Notes under the pieces: generated by a model
The model's input: only the letters and a program-made list of their open reading frames with translations
Databases searched by the model: none
Told to the model about the DNA's origin: nothing
DNA from: an uncultured Prevotellaceae bacterium
Lineage (GTDB): Bacteria; Bacteroidota; Bacteroidia; Bacteroidales; Bacteroidaceae
Assembly: GCA_900315455.1 (NCBI GenBank)
Contig: OMZE01000020.1
Location: 1 to 63,173 of the forward strand
DNA length: 63,173 nt
Direction: 5' to 3'
Translations under genes and position numbers: made by a program
Shown here: piece by piece, positions 39,071-47,798 of the stretch
How positions within the stretch are numbered: position 1 is the stretch's first letter
Layout of the letters: each line of letters starts with the position of its first letter

Positions 39071-40108
39071 TCAGAAATGGTGCGTAGTGTTGGTAAAGGA
39101 GTCTGGAGAGCAAGTGATTTTGCGAGGATTGCGATTCAGGTAGGCTCCCCACCAACCAAATGAACTCCGTGTAATGACTTGGTGTTTGCACATGGAAATC
39201 AGTTGCATGTCGCGCCAACTCAAGTCGCCTGTATTCCAGTTTACGAACTTTACGATATCGTTCCGCATGTCCAACCCAAGAATCGAACTGTGGTGTTTTG
39301 CCCAGTCGACACTGGTTGGGTCGCAGAAGACATAAAATCGAGGTTGGGGAATCTCTCTCTTAATATATCCGACTGCCCTTTTGAAATAGCCTCCAAAATA
39401 GCAGTCGAAATTGAAACTCATCATGTCGCCATAACGGGCATGGATGGCCACCGACTCGGTGGATTGTATCTCATCCCTAAAAGCAAGGTCACGGGGATGG
39501 GTCAGTGCCGGAAAACGGAATGTCTCCCTGATGGCACTGTCTATGCGCTCTATCTCATTGCCGGCATTCTTGAACGTAAGCCTTTGCCCCGTAAAGACAT
39601 TTTCTGGGGTAGAGACAAACAACTCCGACGGGTTGGCTTGGACGGTTTGCCTTCTACCAGACAATTTCTTCCTGATGAGATTGAGGTATAGGAAAGCAAA
39701 TGTCTTCTTGTAGGCAGGGGTGCTGAGTTGGGTCTTGTGAGGAGCACCTGGCGCTTCAAAGTCTCCCCGCATATTGTTTAATTCTAGGCCATGGGCCTTG
39801 AAGGCATTAGTGAAATGTACCGGGTAGTTCCAGTTGCGCAGCCAGAACTGGGAATCCCTGATGTCACGGATAATGGCTCGCCATTCGGCGTCGTCGAAAT
39901 ATTCCTTGATGTTGGGGGCTGAAACATGGAAGATGCGTTCGAGTTCATAGCCATTCCACTGGCAAATCACATCGTTGCATTCGGGAATGTCGTAAACGAT
40001 GGTTTCTATGTAGCACTTGTCATCAGGGTTGGCTTCCTTCATCGCCAAGTATTCGCAGTAACTCAGCATTTGGTTGCCCAAACCAGATTCAATGTGAATA
40101 ACCTTCAT
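39071..40108 (-). CDS. GT11 alpha-1,2-fucosyltransferase
   Basis: 345 residues from the ATG of MKVIHIESGLGNQMLSY; the longer frame runs into the previous gene. Family motifs: GLGNQM at the N-terminus (donor loop), HARYGDMM (peptide motif I, usually HxRRGDY), FYVFCDPTSVDWAK (motif II) and SMCKHQVITRSSFGWWGAYLN (motif III). This indicates transfer of fucose from GDP-fucose in alpha-1,2 linkage, or a related sugar. No fucose-nucleotide synthesis genes are in the window, so GDP-fucose must come from elsewhere. Seven bases after the acetyltransferase gene. Confidence 0.87.
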   Translation of the reverse strand: MKVIHIESGLGNQMLSYCEYLAMKEANPDDKCYIETIVYDIPECNDVICQWNGYELERIFHVSAPNIKEYFDDAEWRAIIRDIRDSQFWLRNWNYPVHFTNAFKAHGLELNNMRGDFEAPGAPHKTQLSTPAYKKTFAFLYLNLIRKKLSGRRQTVQANPSELFVSTPENVFTGQRLTFKNAGNEIERIDSAIRETFRFPALTHPRDLAFRDEIQSTESVAIHARYGDMMSFNFDCYFGGYFKRAVGYIKREIPQPRFYVFCDPTSVDWAKHHSSILGLDMRNDIVKFVNWNTGDLSWRDMQLISMCKHQVITRSSFGWWGAYLNRNPRKITCSPDSFTNTTHHF

Positions 40109-40115
40109 CTCCTTG

Positions 40116-40745
40116 TTATTCCTCGATTTTCTTGATGAACTTTGCGGGATTGCCTCCCCATACCTCACCCTCGGGAATGTTCTTGGTAACCACACTCCCC
40201 GCTGCCACAATGGATTTCTCGCCAATCGTGACTCCCTTAAGGATGATGCACCTGGCACCGATAAACACATGGTCGGCAATGACAATAGGCCGGCTGTGGC
40301 TGTTGAGTGGGTCGGCCTGGCGGTCGCTTCTCGTCTTCCAATCCATGCTATGAAGGTCGGTGTCCATCACGATAGTGCCATTGCCAATGTTCACATGGTT
40401 GCCAATGGAAATGTGTTCCCCGCATACAATGATGGCATTGGTCATCCCGCTGAAATCACCAATGGTGAGTGTGGAGCCATCCAGCACAACCATGGTAGAA
40501 TAGGCGCCATTGTCCAGTTTTGTATCCCTGCCCGACCTGCAGATAAACAGTTTGCCGATTTTCACCATAGCCCTTTGTCCTATATGGATTTTGGGCTTGC
40601 CGAAGAACGCGATGTCGTGGTGGAAATCTGCCTTTTTGTACGACAAATAGGCCTTGGCATAGCGAGAATGAAACCAACCCGTCAGTCGTCCCAATTTCTC
40701 TATGCCCTTACCTATTATCAGGAATGCTGTCTCCGTTATCTTCAT
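40116..40745 (-). CDS. Hexapeptide-repeat acyltransferase (left-handed beta-helix)
   Basis: 209 residues from MKITETAFLIIGKG (an ATG four codons earlier, 40757, is equally possible). Hexapeptide repeats of the LbetaH fold run from about residue 75 to 195 (IGDFSGM, IGNHVNIGNGTIVMDTDLH, IADHVFIGARCIILKGVTIG). The catalytic-type His sits in DLHSMDW, and the family tail PEGEVWGGNPAKFI is present. It O-acetylates a sugar from acetyl-CoA, probably modifying the exopolysaccharide repeat. It overlaps the end of the polymerase gene by 38 bp, so it is translationally coupled. Confidence 0.9.
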   Translation of the reverse strand: MKITETAFLIIGKGIEKLGRLTGWFHSRYAKAYLSYKKADFHHDIAFFGKPKIHIGQRAMVKIGKLFICRSGRDTKLDNGAYSTMVVLDGSTLTIGDFSGMTNAIIVCGEHISIGNHVNIGNGTIVMDTDLHSMDWKTRSDRQADPLNSHSRPIVIADHVFIGARCIILKGVTIGEKSIVAAGSVVTKNIPEGEVWGGNPAKFIKKIEE

Positions 40746-42102
40746 TGTTAGCGACAATGTATTGGTTGTGGCGTTTTTTTTCTGTCACTGCCTTGTTGAC
40801 CATCAAATAAATGATAAATGGGAAGATGAAGTTACCTTGGTCGGAAATCGTGGTGCCTGAAAACGACAGCAAAAACATGTTTAGTGTCAGGGCTGCACCA
40901 AGGAAAGCATAATCACTCTTTCTGTGATACTTGAACAGGTAAAACATCAAATAAAACCAGATGCATAGGTACAATACACCACCAAAGTATCCGTATTTCG
41001 TCAATAAGTTGCCATACGAGATGTCGGGCGTAGACAGTTGTTGGGTTTCACCTTCTTCATCCAACAGTCCGAGGTTGAAGTTGTAGAGTTTATTGATGGT
41101 AAGCGACTGGCTGTCGCTGATCAGCCCCAAGCCGAACACGTTCTCGCTGAGAGGGCGAGTGGTAAGATACTCTGCTCTCTCATACACCCATGCCATTCGG
41201 TAAGTGAATGTACCTACGTCGTGGGCATTTCCAAGATACACCGTCTCCTGGATACCACCATTGAATACGGATTTGATCTCGTTTTCCGTGGAGTCGTTAA
41301 ATTTTCCTGCAAATCGGTTGCCGATGATGCCTGCAAATGGCGCCACCAATATCATGGCGACAAACACGGCTGTCAAGATTGACTTCGCTTTTCCTTGGAT
41401 AATCAATGCCAACAACAAGACAATTGAAGTCATGGCTATCTGCGTTCTGCCCAGTGTGGCAAACAAGGCGATGATGAATACGAAGATTGCTGGGAACGTG
41501 ATTTTAGATTTCAGTATATGCGGCGAAAGGATAGACACAAACAGGTACCAGTAGAGCAGGGGAGGAAAGTTGTAATAACGCATGATTCCCGTATATTCGT
41601 CTATCTTCGCGGTGTCTTGCTTGTAGGGAAGTACGGGTAAATTCAGAAATACTTCTAGTATATACAGAATAGAGGTGACCAGGGTAATGTAGAAAAACGC
41701 CCTGTTGAGCCATAGCAGGTCTTCTACCTTCTGCTTGCGTAGGAAGAAGTAGGAGAGGAAGAGAAAAGACGCACGGCTGCCCTGAAGAATCTGATAACCC
41801 GTAAAATGGTAATGGGTGTAGGAGAAAGAGATATCGAGAACCAAGAAAACCAGAAAGGCCCAAAGCCAATAGCGCAGGTGCCGGTCGTTAAGGTCGCGTG
41901 TCTTCTTTTCCGTGAAAATGGTAAATGCAAGGACTACGAAGATGAAAATGAATGCCAAGTCAAAGTTCTTGACATCCAGCACTTCATCTGTGAGCACACG
42001 CCATCCTTTCAACATGAAAGTAGCGAAGATGAACAGACTCAACTTGCGCAACTCCAAGAGATAGAGGATGAGACCTAATGCCAAGAGTATATATCCTATC
42101 AT
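40708..42102 (-). CDS. Wzy-like O-antigen/exopolysaccharide polymerase
   Basis: 464 residues with about eleven membrane spans (for example IGYILLALGLILYLLELRK at the start and YGYFGGVLYLCIWFYLMFYL near the end). A large soluble loop lies at about 260-345 (GNRFAGKFNDSTENEIKSVF and YRMAWVYERAEYLTTRPLSE), as in Wzy proteins. There is no strong sequence signature, so the call rests on topology and position between the flippase and transferases. It joins lipid-linked repeat units in the periplasm. The C-terminus is charged and overlaps the next gene. Confidence 0.8.
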   Translation of the reverse strand: MIGYILLALGLILYLLELRKLSLFIFATFMLKGWRVLTDEVLDVKNFDLAFIFIFVVLAFTIFTEKKTRDLNDRHLRYWLWAFLVFLVLDISFSYTHYHFTGYQILQGSRASFLFLSYFFLRKQKVEDLLWLNRAFFYITLVTSILYILEVFLNLPVLPYKQDTAKIDEYTGIMRYYNFPPLLYWYLFVSILSPHILKSKITFPAIFVFIIALFATLGRTQIAMTSIVLLLALIIQGKAKSILTAVFVAMILVAPFAGIIGNRFAGKFNDSTENEIKSVFNGGIQETVYLGNAHDVGTFTYRMAWVYERAEYLTTRPLSENVFGLGLISDSQSLTINKLYNFNLGLLDEEGETQQLSTPDISYGNLLTKYGYFGGVLYLCIWFYLMFYLFKYHRKSDYAFLGAALTLNMFLLSFSGTTISDQGNFIFPFIIYLMVNKAVTEKKRHNQYIVANNEDNGDSIPDNR

Positions 42103-42111
42103 GATTATCGG

Positions 42112-43491
42112 CTATTTAATCCAGATGCCTGTGGCTGTGTTGTTCATGAGTTTATGCAATTGTATCTTTCCAAGCAATGCCTGCACGAGATACACTACAG
42201 ATGGAACGACAACAATGCCCACAATGCCAAACATACGGCATGAAAGCACCATAAGAGGGATTGATATCAGGGCAAAGACAACATAGGCTGTCATTTGTAT
42301 TCTTACTGTGCCAATGCCATTAATCATCTGCATGTAGATGGCTCCAAGAATCTGGGCCAGTGAATAAAGGAGGACAGCACACGACAGTGAGAATTTCACC
42401 TTCACGCTGTCGCCTATCCATATGTCATAGAACAACGACGAAATGAGCAGCATGAGGAGTCCGCTCCCAAGGCATGCCAGCCAGCAATACTCCAGTTTAC
42501 GGATGATGGATTTCATCCAAGAATAGTCTTTCTTCGTGAAGGCGTCGGTGAAAGCCGACCAGAATGGGGAGATGACAATCATCATCACCATGTGGAGAAT
42601 CCCGAAGTATTTGTAGGCAATGTTGTATTCGGTGGCTGCCTCTGGTCCCAGTTCACGGGTGATGATGACATTCATCACTTGGAAAATCACCAGCAGGCAC
42701 ATGTAAATGACGAAAAACTGAAGTCCAAGATTGAGGATGTTTTTCACCAGACGGGTATCGACATACTTGAGTCCGGGCCTCATGTCGCGATATTGTGGCA
42801 ATGAGTAGCCAATGAGTGAGGCACCCAACATTACCAGACATGGCACTCCGGCATAATATGTCGCCAGGTTGGTGAGTGTACCCTTTGTGGTTCGGGTGAG
42901 GATGAATACCGCCACAAGCGAAAGCAACTGCCCTATGCCAAGGATGAGCGAGGAATAGCCAATCTTTTGGTCGGCAGTGAGCATGGTGGAAAAGATGCTT
43001 ACTACCATGTTGAAGCAGAAAAAGGCGCTGAGAATGGCAAAAACTAGCCTCAACTCCTCAAGATACGAAGGGTCGACATGTAGGATAGATGGCCAGTCCA
43101 GGAACCGGTTTGCCACAAAGAGTATGACATACAGGAACGCGACGATGGCTCCAATGGAGAAATAAGTGGTACTGAGATACTTCCTTGCCAACAGCATGTT
43201 GCCTTGTGCTTTTGCCTCGGCAAACTTGTTTCTGAAACCATTTCCAAGTCCCAAGTCGAAAAAAGCAATCCAACCGATGACCGAAGACAATGTAATCCAT
43301 ATCCCATAGCGGGTGGGATTGACATAGTTGATGGTCAGCGGCACTACAAGCAAGTTGCTCAGAATGCTTATCCCTTTCGCTGTGAGCGAGATGATGATAT
43401 TCCGTACAGCCTCTTTGCTTCTTGAAGAGGATTTGGAAAAAATAGAATATATTTTTCGGATAGGAAGCGAGAAGTAAGTTCTCTTGCTCAT
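42112..43491 (-). CDS. Wzx-like flippase (MOP superfamily)
   Basis: 459 residues from the ATG of MSKRTYFSLPIRK. The 63 upstream in-frame codons are rejected because membrane topology starts after this Met. About twelve spans are visible; the first reads IISLTAKGISILSNLLVVPL, and YGIWITLSSVIGWIAFFDLG is a typical MOP second segment. It flips undecaprenyl-linked repeat units to the periplasm. It is the first gene of the 12.8-kb operon that ends with the WecG-like gene. Confidence 0.85.
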   Translation of the reverse strand: MSKRTYFSLPIRKIYSIFSKSSSRSKEAVRNIIISLTAKGISILSNLLVVPLTINYVNPTRYGIWITLSSVIGWIAFFDLGLGNGFRNKFAEAKAQGNMLLARKYLSTTYFSIGAIVAFLYVILFVANRFLDWPSILHVDPSYLEELRLVFAILSAFFCFNMVVSIFSTMLTADQKIGYSSLILGIGQLLSLVAVFILTRTTKGTLTNLATYYAGVPCLVMLGASLIGYSLPQYRDMRPGLKYVDTRLVKNILNLGLQFFVIYMCLLVIFQVMNVIITRELGPEAATEYNIAYKYFGILHMVMMIVISPFWSAFTDAFTKKDYSWMKSIIRKLEYCWLACLGSGLLMLLISSLFYDIWIGDSVKVKFSLSCAVLLYSLAQILGAIYMQMINGIGTVRIQMTAYVVFALISIPLMVLSCRMFGIVGIVVVPSVVYLVQALLGKIQLHKLMNNTATGIWIK

Positions 43492-43706
43492 TCCAATCAA
43501 TTTCCAGAAAAAGAACCGATTTGGCTCAACTTTGCAGGTTCCCCATGATTCATAAAAATACCTACTCGTATAACATATAGAGACACGAGTTATTGGCGGA
43601 TTTGTAATTGTCTGATATTCATGGGGAAACCGCATATAGGCCCGCTCCTTGATGGAGTCGTGGCCCGCAGAAACGTCCAAGATTCTCTAAAACGCTTGCA
43701 AAATTA
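43492..43706 (-). promoter_or_regulatory. Promoter region and long leader of the exopolysaccharide operon
   Basis: The minus strand carries TAATTTTG (43699-43706), an exact TAnnTTTG -7 element; the -33 is weak. If used, it leaves a leader of about 200 bases before the wzx ATG. The leader is open in the wzx frame for 63 codons. Bacteroidota capsule operons often have long leaders used for NusG-like (UpxY) antitermination, but no such gene is in view. Confidence 0.4.
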
Positions 43707-43772
43707 CAAAATTTAAGCCAAAAGCAGATGTTTTTTCATTCAAAAAATAAGGTATTGCCACGACTTGAATGT

Positions 43773-43804
43773 AAAAAAAGAGGTTGCCGACATTCGGCAA
43801 CCTC
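43773..43804 (-). terminator. Rho-independent terminator of the pectate lyase gene
   Basis: GAGGTTGCCGA (43780-43790) and TCGGCAACCTC (43794-43804) form an 11-bp stem with a 3-base loop. On the minus strand it is followed by a run of seven T (43773-43779). It begins 12 bp after the PL1 stop. Confidence 0.9.
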
Positions 43805-43815
43805 TCTGTCATCGT

Positions 43816-45567
43816 TTACATGATGATTTTCTCTGTTCTGACACGGCCATTCTTCAATGTCTGCCTGCGAATAACCACACCAGAAGAGGGGCGGTTGACT
43901 TTCTTGCCCTCTATGGAATAATACTCTACCTTGGCGACCTCGTTTTCCTGTAAGTATGCTATGCCATTGACATGCGTATAGGCAGGATAATACTCTTCGA
44001 CGGCTTCCAGGGCATCTTCGTTGCCTTGTTTCATAATGTCCTCAACAAGTGAGTTGAGATACACCTCAAGGTTGGTATACCATCCTTTCTCTGTATCAAT
44101 AGTGAAAAGCACGGCATCAGAGGCATCGTTGGGATTCAGTCCGTTGGCGGTCTCCCAGTCGTTGGGGATGCCGTCGTTGTCGGTATCGAAATCTGCGGGA
44201 CGTGAGCCAGTGCCGAAATTGGCTTCTGTATATCCCTCAACGTCGGCTACGATGTCGATGATGCCGGGTTGCTTAGTGATAGAGCCGGTATAGGTGGCTG
44301 TTCCTGTCTCTGCCTCATTGGCGTAGCGCTCGTCCACGTTGTCGCGGTGGAGCGAGGCGCCTGCATAAGCCAGTACTTTAGTGAAGGCACTCTCGGCAGA
44401 ATGGGTGGTTACCTCGCCGGCGGGAGAGGGCTCGTCGACCTTGATGCTCACGCAGTCTGTTCCCGAAGTGTTTTGCTTGTATTCCACGGAGTTGCCGTAA
44501 TAATGATGGGTGTCGGAAGAGTATTTCTCACCGTCGATGGTGAAGACACCGTTATCGTAAATCACGCCTTTCCAGTCATAATTCTGCTTTTGTCCTTCAG
44601 GTGCAGCATAGGCATAATTGCCATTGATGTAATAACGGCTGGTCATACCTATCAACTCCTGAGGGGTGGAATTGCCTGATGCTCCAACAGTCACTTGGGT
44701 GATTCTTGTCTTGTGGGTGGTGGCAGGACCGGATTTGTAGTAATTGTTCACCATGTTGATATAACCTCCTCCTGGTCCACCATAGCATCCTCCTGTTCCC
44801 CAGTTGTAGAGCACGCAGTTGCGGAAGTCTACAATTTCGGCCTGTACGTAGTTTTCCCATTGGTAGACATCATACAGGGCATTGTTCTTATACCCGTTCC
44901 ACTGGTATCTCGCACCGTTGAATCTGGGCACGCGGTTTTGCATGTGCAACAGAAGATTGTGATGGAAAGAAGCCAACTTGCCTCCCCAGATGCCACCATA
45001 GCCATGGGCACCTTTGTTGTGCCCGGCATTTGTAAGACTTTCGGCAATGGTGCACCATTGCATGGTGAAGTTGTTGTTGTCGTAGAAGGAGGCCACTTCG
45101 TCAATACACCAACTGAAAGAACAATGGTCTAACATGATGCTGTTTTTCTGTCGTTGCCAGATGGCGTCGGCACCGTCGTTGACATCTCGTTCCTGACCTC
45201 TTCGGATGCGTATGAAGCGGATGATGTTGTTGGATCCCGGACGCACAGTGCGGTAGCGGATGGTAATGCCGGGGTAGGGGGCTGTCTGTCCGGCAATGGT
45301 GGTGTTGTCGCCAATCACCAGGTCGCTGTTCAAGGCGATGACACCGGCCACATCGAATACCACAGTTTTCTTTGTGCTTCCCTGCACGGCAGCCCTCAGC
45401 GACCCAGCGCCGTTGTCATTCAGGTTGGTCACATGTACCACTTTGCCACCACGCCCGCCGGTGACATAGCGTCCATGTCCTTCGGCACCGGGAAATGCTG
45501 GCGCTTGTGCATGCAAGCACATCGTGACAACCATCATCCATACAATAAGTAATGGTTTTCTCATCAT
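43816..45567 (-). CDS. PL1 pectate lyase-like secreted protein
   Basis: 583 residues (or 582 from the second Met) with a signal peptide (MRKPLLIVWMMVVTMCLHAQ). A right-handed beta-helix covers about 25-300: FPGAEGHGRYVTGGRGG, TVVFDVAGVI, NTTIAGQTAPYPGITI, RFIRIRRGQERD, IMLDHCSFSWCIDE. This is the PL1 pectate-lyase pattern common in Bacteroides and Prevotella. It cleaves de-esterified pectin with Ca2+. A DxDxDGxxD-like calcium site follows (DFDTDNDGIPNDWE), and the C-terminus (VEYYSIEGKKVNRPS…RTEKIIM) resembles a T9SS-type tail. It has its own promoter and terminator and is not part of the exopolysaccharide operon. Confidence 0.88.
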   Translation of the reverse strand: MMRKPLLIVWMMVVTMCLHAQAPAFPGAEGHGRYVTGGRGGKVVHVTNLNDNGAGSLRAAVQGSTKKTVVFDVAGVIALNSDLVIGDNTTIAGQTAPYPGITIRYRTVRPGSNNIIRFIRIRRGQERDVNDGADAIWQRQKNSIMLDHCSFSWCIDEVASFYDNNNFTMQWCTIAESLTNAGHNKGAHGYGGIWGGKLASFHHNLLLHMQNRVPRFNGARYQWNGYKNNALYDVYQWENYVQAEIVDFRNCVLYNWGTGGCYGGPGGGYINMVNNYYKSGPATTHKTRITQVTVGASGNSTPQELIGMTSRYYINGNYAYAAPEGQKQNYDWKGVIYDNGVFTIDGEKYSSDTHHYYGNSVEYKQNTSGTDCVSIKVDEPSPAGEVTTHSAESAFTKVLAYAGASLHRDNVDERYANEAETGTATYTGSITKQPGIIDIVADVEGYTEANFGTGSRPADFDTDNDGIPNDWETANGLNPNDASDAVLFTIDTEKGWYTNLEVYLNSLVEDIMKQGNEDALEAVEEYYPAYTHVNGIAYLQENEVAKVEYYSIEGKKVNRPSSGVVIRRQTLKNGRVRTEKIIM

Positions 45568-45631
45568 TTTCTGATAGTAAGATTTTTGTTTTGCTTTTAG
45601 GTGATTTGTTGTTTGGAGCAGTTTGCTGCCG

Positions 45632-45639
45632 CAAAAGTA
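45632..45639 (-). promoter_or_regulatory. Promoter -7 element for the pectate lyase gene
   Basis: The minus strand reads TACTTTTG, an exact TAnnTTTG match, 64 bp before the start; no good -33 box. Confidence 0.45.
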
Positions 45640-45721
45640 ATCATAAAATAATAAAATGGTGCACTGCGTTTGTTAAAAGTATGTAAATCGCCTTCGCAAT
45701 TGCCGTTTCTTCAACAAATTA

Positions 45722-45748
45722 GGCGTGTGGAGGTCTTGTCCACACGCC
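45722..45748 (-). terminator. Hairpin after fbp
   Basis: GGCGTGTGGA (45722-45731) and TCCACACGCC (45739-45748) form a 10-bp GC-rich stem with a 7-base loop, 17 bp after the fbp stop. The following minus-strand bases (TAATTTGTTG) are only moderately T-rich. It probably ends the purU-to-fbp gene train. Confidence 0.65.
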
Positions 45749-45764
45749 CAAACACAGATTCTTG

Positions 45765-47750
45765 TTATTTTTTGCGTTCACGTTCTTTGAAAATACCGTG
45801 ACGGTAGGCATAGAGTAATTTCTCCAGGTCATTGATCTGTTGTTGTATCTCAACGCCCTTGTCCGTGTCGGAGACACGCATGCGCTTGGCCGACATCTCA
45901 ACAATCTGGGTAGTGCCGATAATGTCGGTACCCTTTTGTATGGCATCCACAGCAGAGGTGAACGGCTCGTGTTGCACCAGTTCAAAACCGCGGCTGTGAT
46001 AGACCAATGTATATCCGGCGATACCGGTCTCTTTGTGATAGGCTTGTGAGAAGCCGCCATCGATGACCATGAGTTTGCCGTTGGCTTTGATGGGGTTCTC
46101 GCCTGTCTTCACATGCACGGGAACGTGTCCGTTGATGATGTGCCGGTTGGGCCCTTTCACCCCAAATGACTCCATGATGCGGTCGCATACTTCTTCACTG
46201 TCACGAAGTTTGAAGTAATAGCCTTTTTCTTCTTTGTGCGTCTCTTTCTCTGTGATGAAATAGCGTTCGAAAGTCGCCATCTTTGACTTGTCGAACAAAG
46301 GTGAGTCTTTACCGCACCAGAGATACAAGAAATAGTCGACGGCATATTCCCGTTCCCTTTCGTCGGTATCTTTTTGAAAGGCAGCCCTGATAATCATGCC
46401 GATACGATGGAGAAGTTCATGCCCTTTGTAGCATTTGCCGTCGTAGAGGGGTACTTCTTTCAAAGAACCGTCGGCATTGAGTGGCACGGAGGCATGGAAC
46501 AGCAGGTTGTTGTTGACAACGGCATACATGCATCCATGCTGCAATAGCAGGCGGATATGTCTGCGAAGTTTCTCGCTCACTTTGAAGGAATGGTGCAGCC
46601 GGCGAATGAGTTGGGCCTCACCTTTGGTCAGGCGGTTGGGACACGCAGGGTCGATGGTCGGGAAATGGTTGCTCGTGAGTTGGTACTCCTTCCCTTTGAT
46701 GGTGACAGTGCCTTTCTGGAAATCGATGCTGTTGAGGAGGGCGCGGTCGGCCATGTCCCATTCTGGATGCTTCTCCGCCATTTGGGCTTCTATCTTGAAC
46801 TGCAGGATGGAAATGGCTTTGTGCATCCGTGCTGTCAGAATACGGGTCTTTTCATCCATTGATTCGTCATCGATGAGCCCTCTCGGCATGAATTCCGTGC
46901 AAGGGTCGTCGCCATAGGTGTCGAGTGCGAAGGTGGCCAGGGGAATGAGGTTGATGCCATAACCTTCCTCTAACGTGGCGAGATTGGCGTAACGCAAGGA
47001 CAGACGGATGACATTGCACATACATGCTTCGTTGCCTGCACATGCTCCCATCCACAATATGTCATGGTTTCCCCATTGAATGTCCCAGGTGTGATAGTTC
47101 TCCATGGTATCCATGATGATGTGGGCGCCGGGACCACGGTCATAGATGTCGCCGAGGATATGTAGTTGGTCGATGGCCAGCCGGTGTATCACATTGCATG
47201 TCGCTACGATGAAGTCGTCGGCACTGCCTGTGGAGATGATGGTGTCGATAATGGCACTCACGTATGCAGTCTTGTCCACGTCTTCTGTGTGTTCATGCAA
47301 GAGTTCCTGAATGATGTAACTGAATTCAGGCGGTAACGACTTCCTCACTTTCGAACGCGTATACTTGCTCGAAACCTCACGGCATACTTCCACCAAGTGA
47401 TGTATGGTGATGCGATACCAGTCATCGATGTCGTCTTCATTCTCTTTGACCAACTCCAGTTTCTGGCGAGGATAGTAGATGAGGGTGCAGAGTTCTTTCT
47501 TTTCAGCATCGCGTATCTGATTGCCGAAAATTTCATTCACTTTTCGCTTGATGTTGCCTGATGCGTTCTTGAGAACATGCTGAAATGCTTCTTGTTCGCC
47601 ATGGATGTCGGCAAGGAAGTGCTCGGTGCCCTTCGGCAGGTTCAGGATGGCCTGAAGGTTGATAATCTCGGTACTTGCTTCGGCTATTGTCGGAAATGAG
47701 TTTGACAATAATTGCAGATAGCGCATGTCGTCTTGATTGAGGTCTTTCAT
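45765..47750 (-). CDS. fbp: Fructose-1,6-bisphosphatase class III
   Basis: 661 residues, the usual length of class III Fbp found in Bacteroidota and Firmicutes. Metallophosphoesterase motifs are clear: DIHGE at 48-52, GDIYDRGPGAHI, and WGNHD. Also diagnostic are EASTEIINLQAILNLPKGTE at the N-terminus and INGHVPV. It removes the C1 phosphate from fructose-1,6-bisphosphate in gluconeogenesis, Mn2+-dependent, cytosolic. It lies 48 bp after the GT4-like gene at the end of a gene train that also makes lysine and histidine. Confidence 0.95.
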   Translation of the reverse strand: MKDLNQDDMRYLQLLSNSFPTIAEASTEIINLQAILNLPKGTEHFLADIHGEQEAFQHVLKNASGNIKRKVNEIFGNQIRDAEKKELCTLIYYPRQKLELVKENEDDIDDWYRITIHHLVEVCREVSSKYTRSKVRKSLPPEFSYIIQELLHEHTEDVDKTAYVSAIIDTIISTGSADDFIVATCNVIHRLAIDQLHILGDIYDRGPGAHIIMDTMENYHTWDIQWGNHDILWMGACAGNEACMCNVIRLSLRYANLATLEEGYGINLIPLATFALDTYGDDPCTEFMPRGLIDDESMDEKTRILTARMHKAISILQFKIEAQMAEKHPEWDMADRALLNSIDFQKGTVTIKGKEYQLTSNHFPTIDPACPNRLTKGEAQLIRRLHHSFKVSEKLRRHIRLLLQHGCMYAVVNNNLLFHASVPLNADGSLKEVPLYDGKCYKGHELLHRIGMIIRAAFQKDTDEREREYAVDYFLYLWCGKDSPLFDKSKMATFERYFITEKETHKEEKGYYFKLRDSEEVCDRIMESFGVKGPNRHIINGHVPVHVKTGENPIKANGKLMVIDGGFSQAYHKETGIAGYTLVYHSRGFELVQHEPFTSAVDAIQKGTDIIGTTQIVEMSAKRMRVSDTDKGVEIQQQINDLEKLLYAYRHGIFKERERKK

Positions 47751-47798
47751 AGTTCGTATGATAAAGTGTCGGTTAAATAGTCTTCATTATCAATGAAT

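Noticed and set aside
40109-40285. N-terminal extension of the GT11 gene by 59 codons
   Set aside because: It overlaps the coding end of the acetyltransferase gene, and GLGNQM should lie at the N-terminus in GT11.
43492-43680. N-terminal extension of wzx by 63 codons
   Set aside because: Sequence before MSKRTYF is not membrane-like, and the promoter element leaves it as leader.
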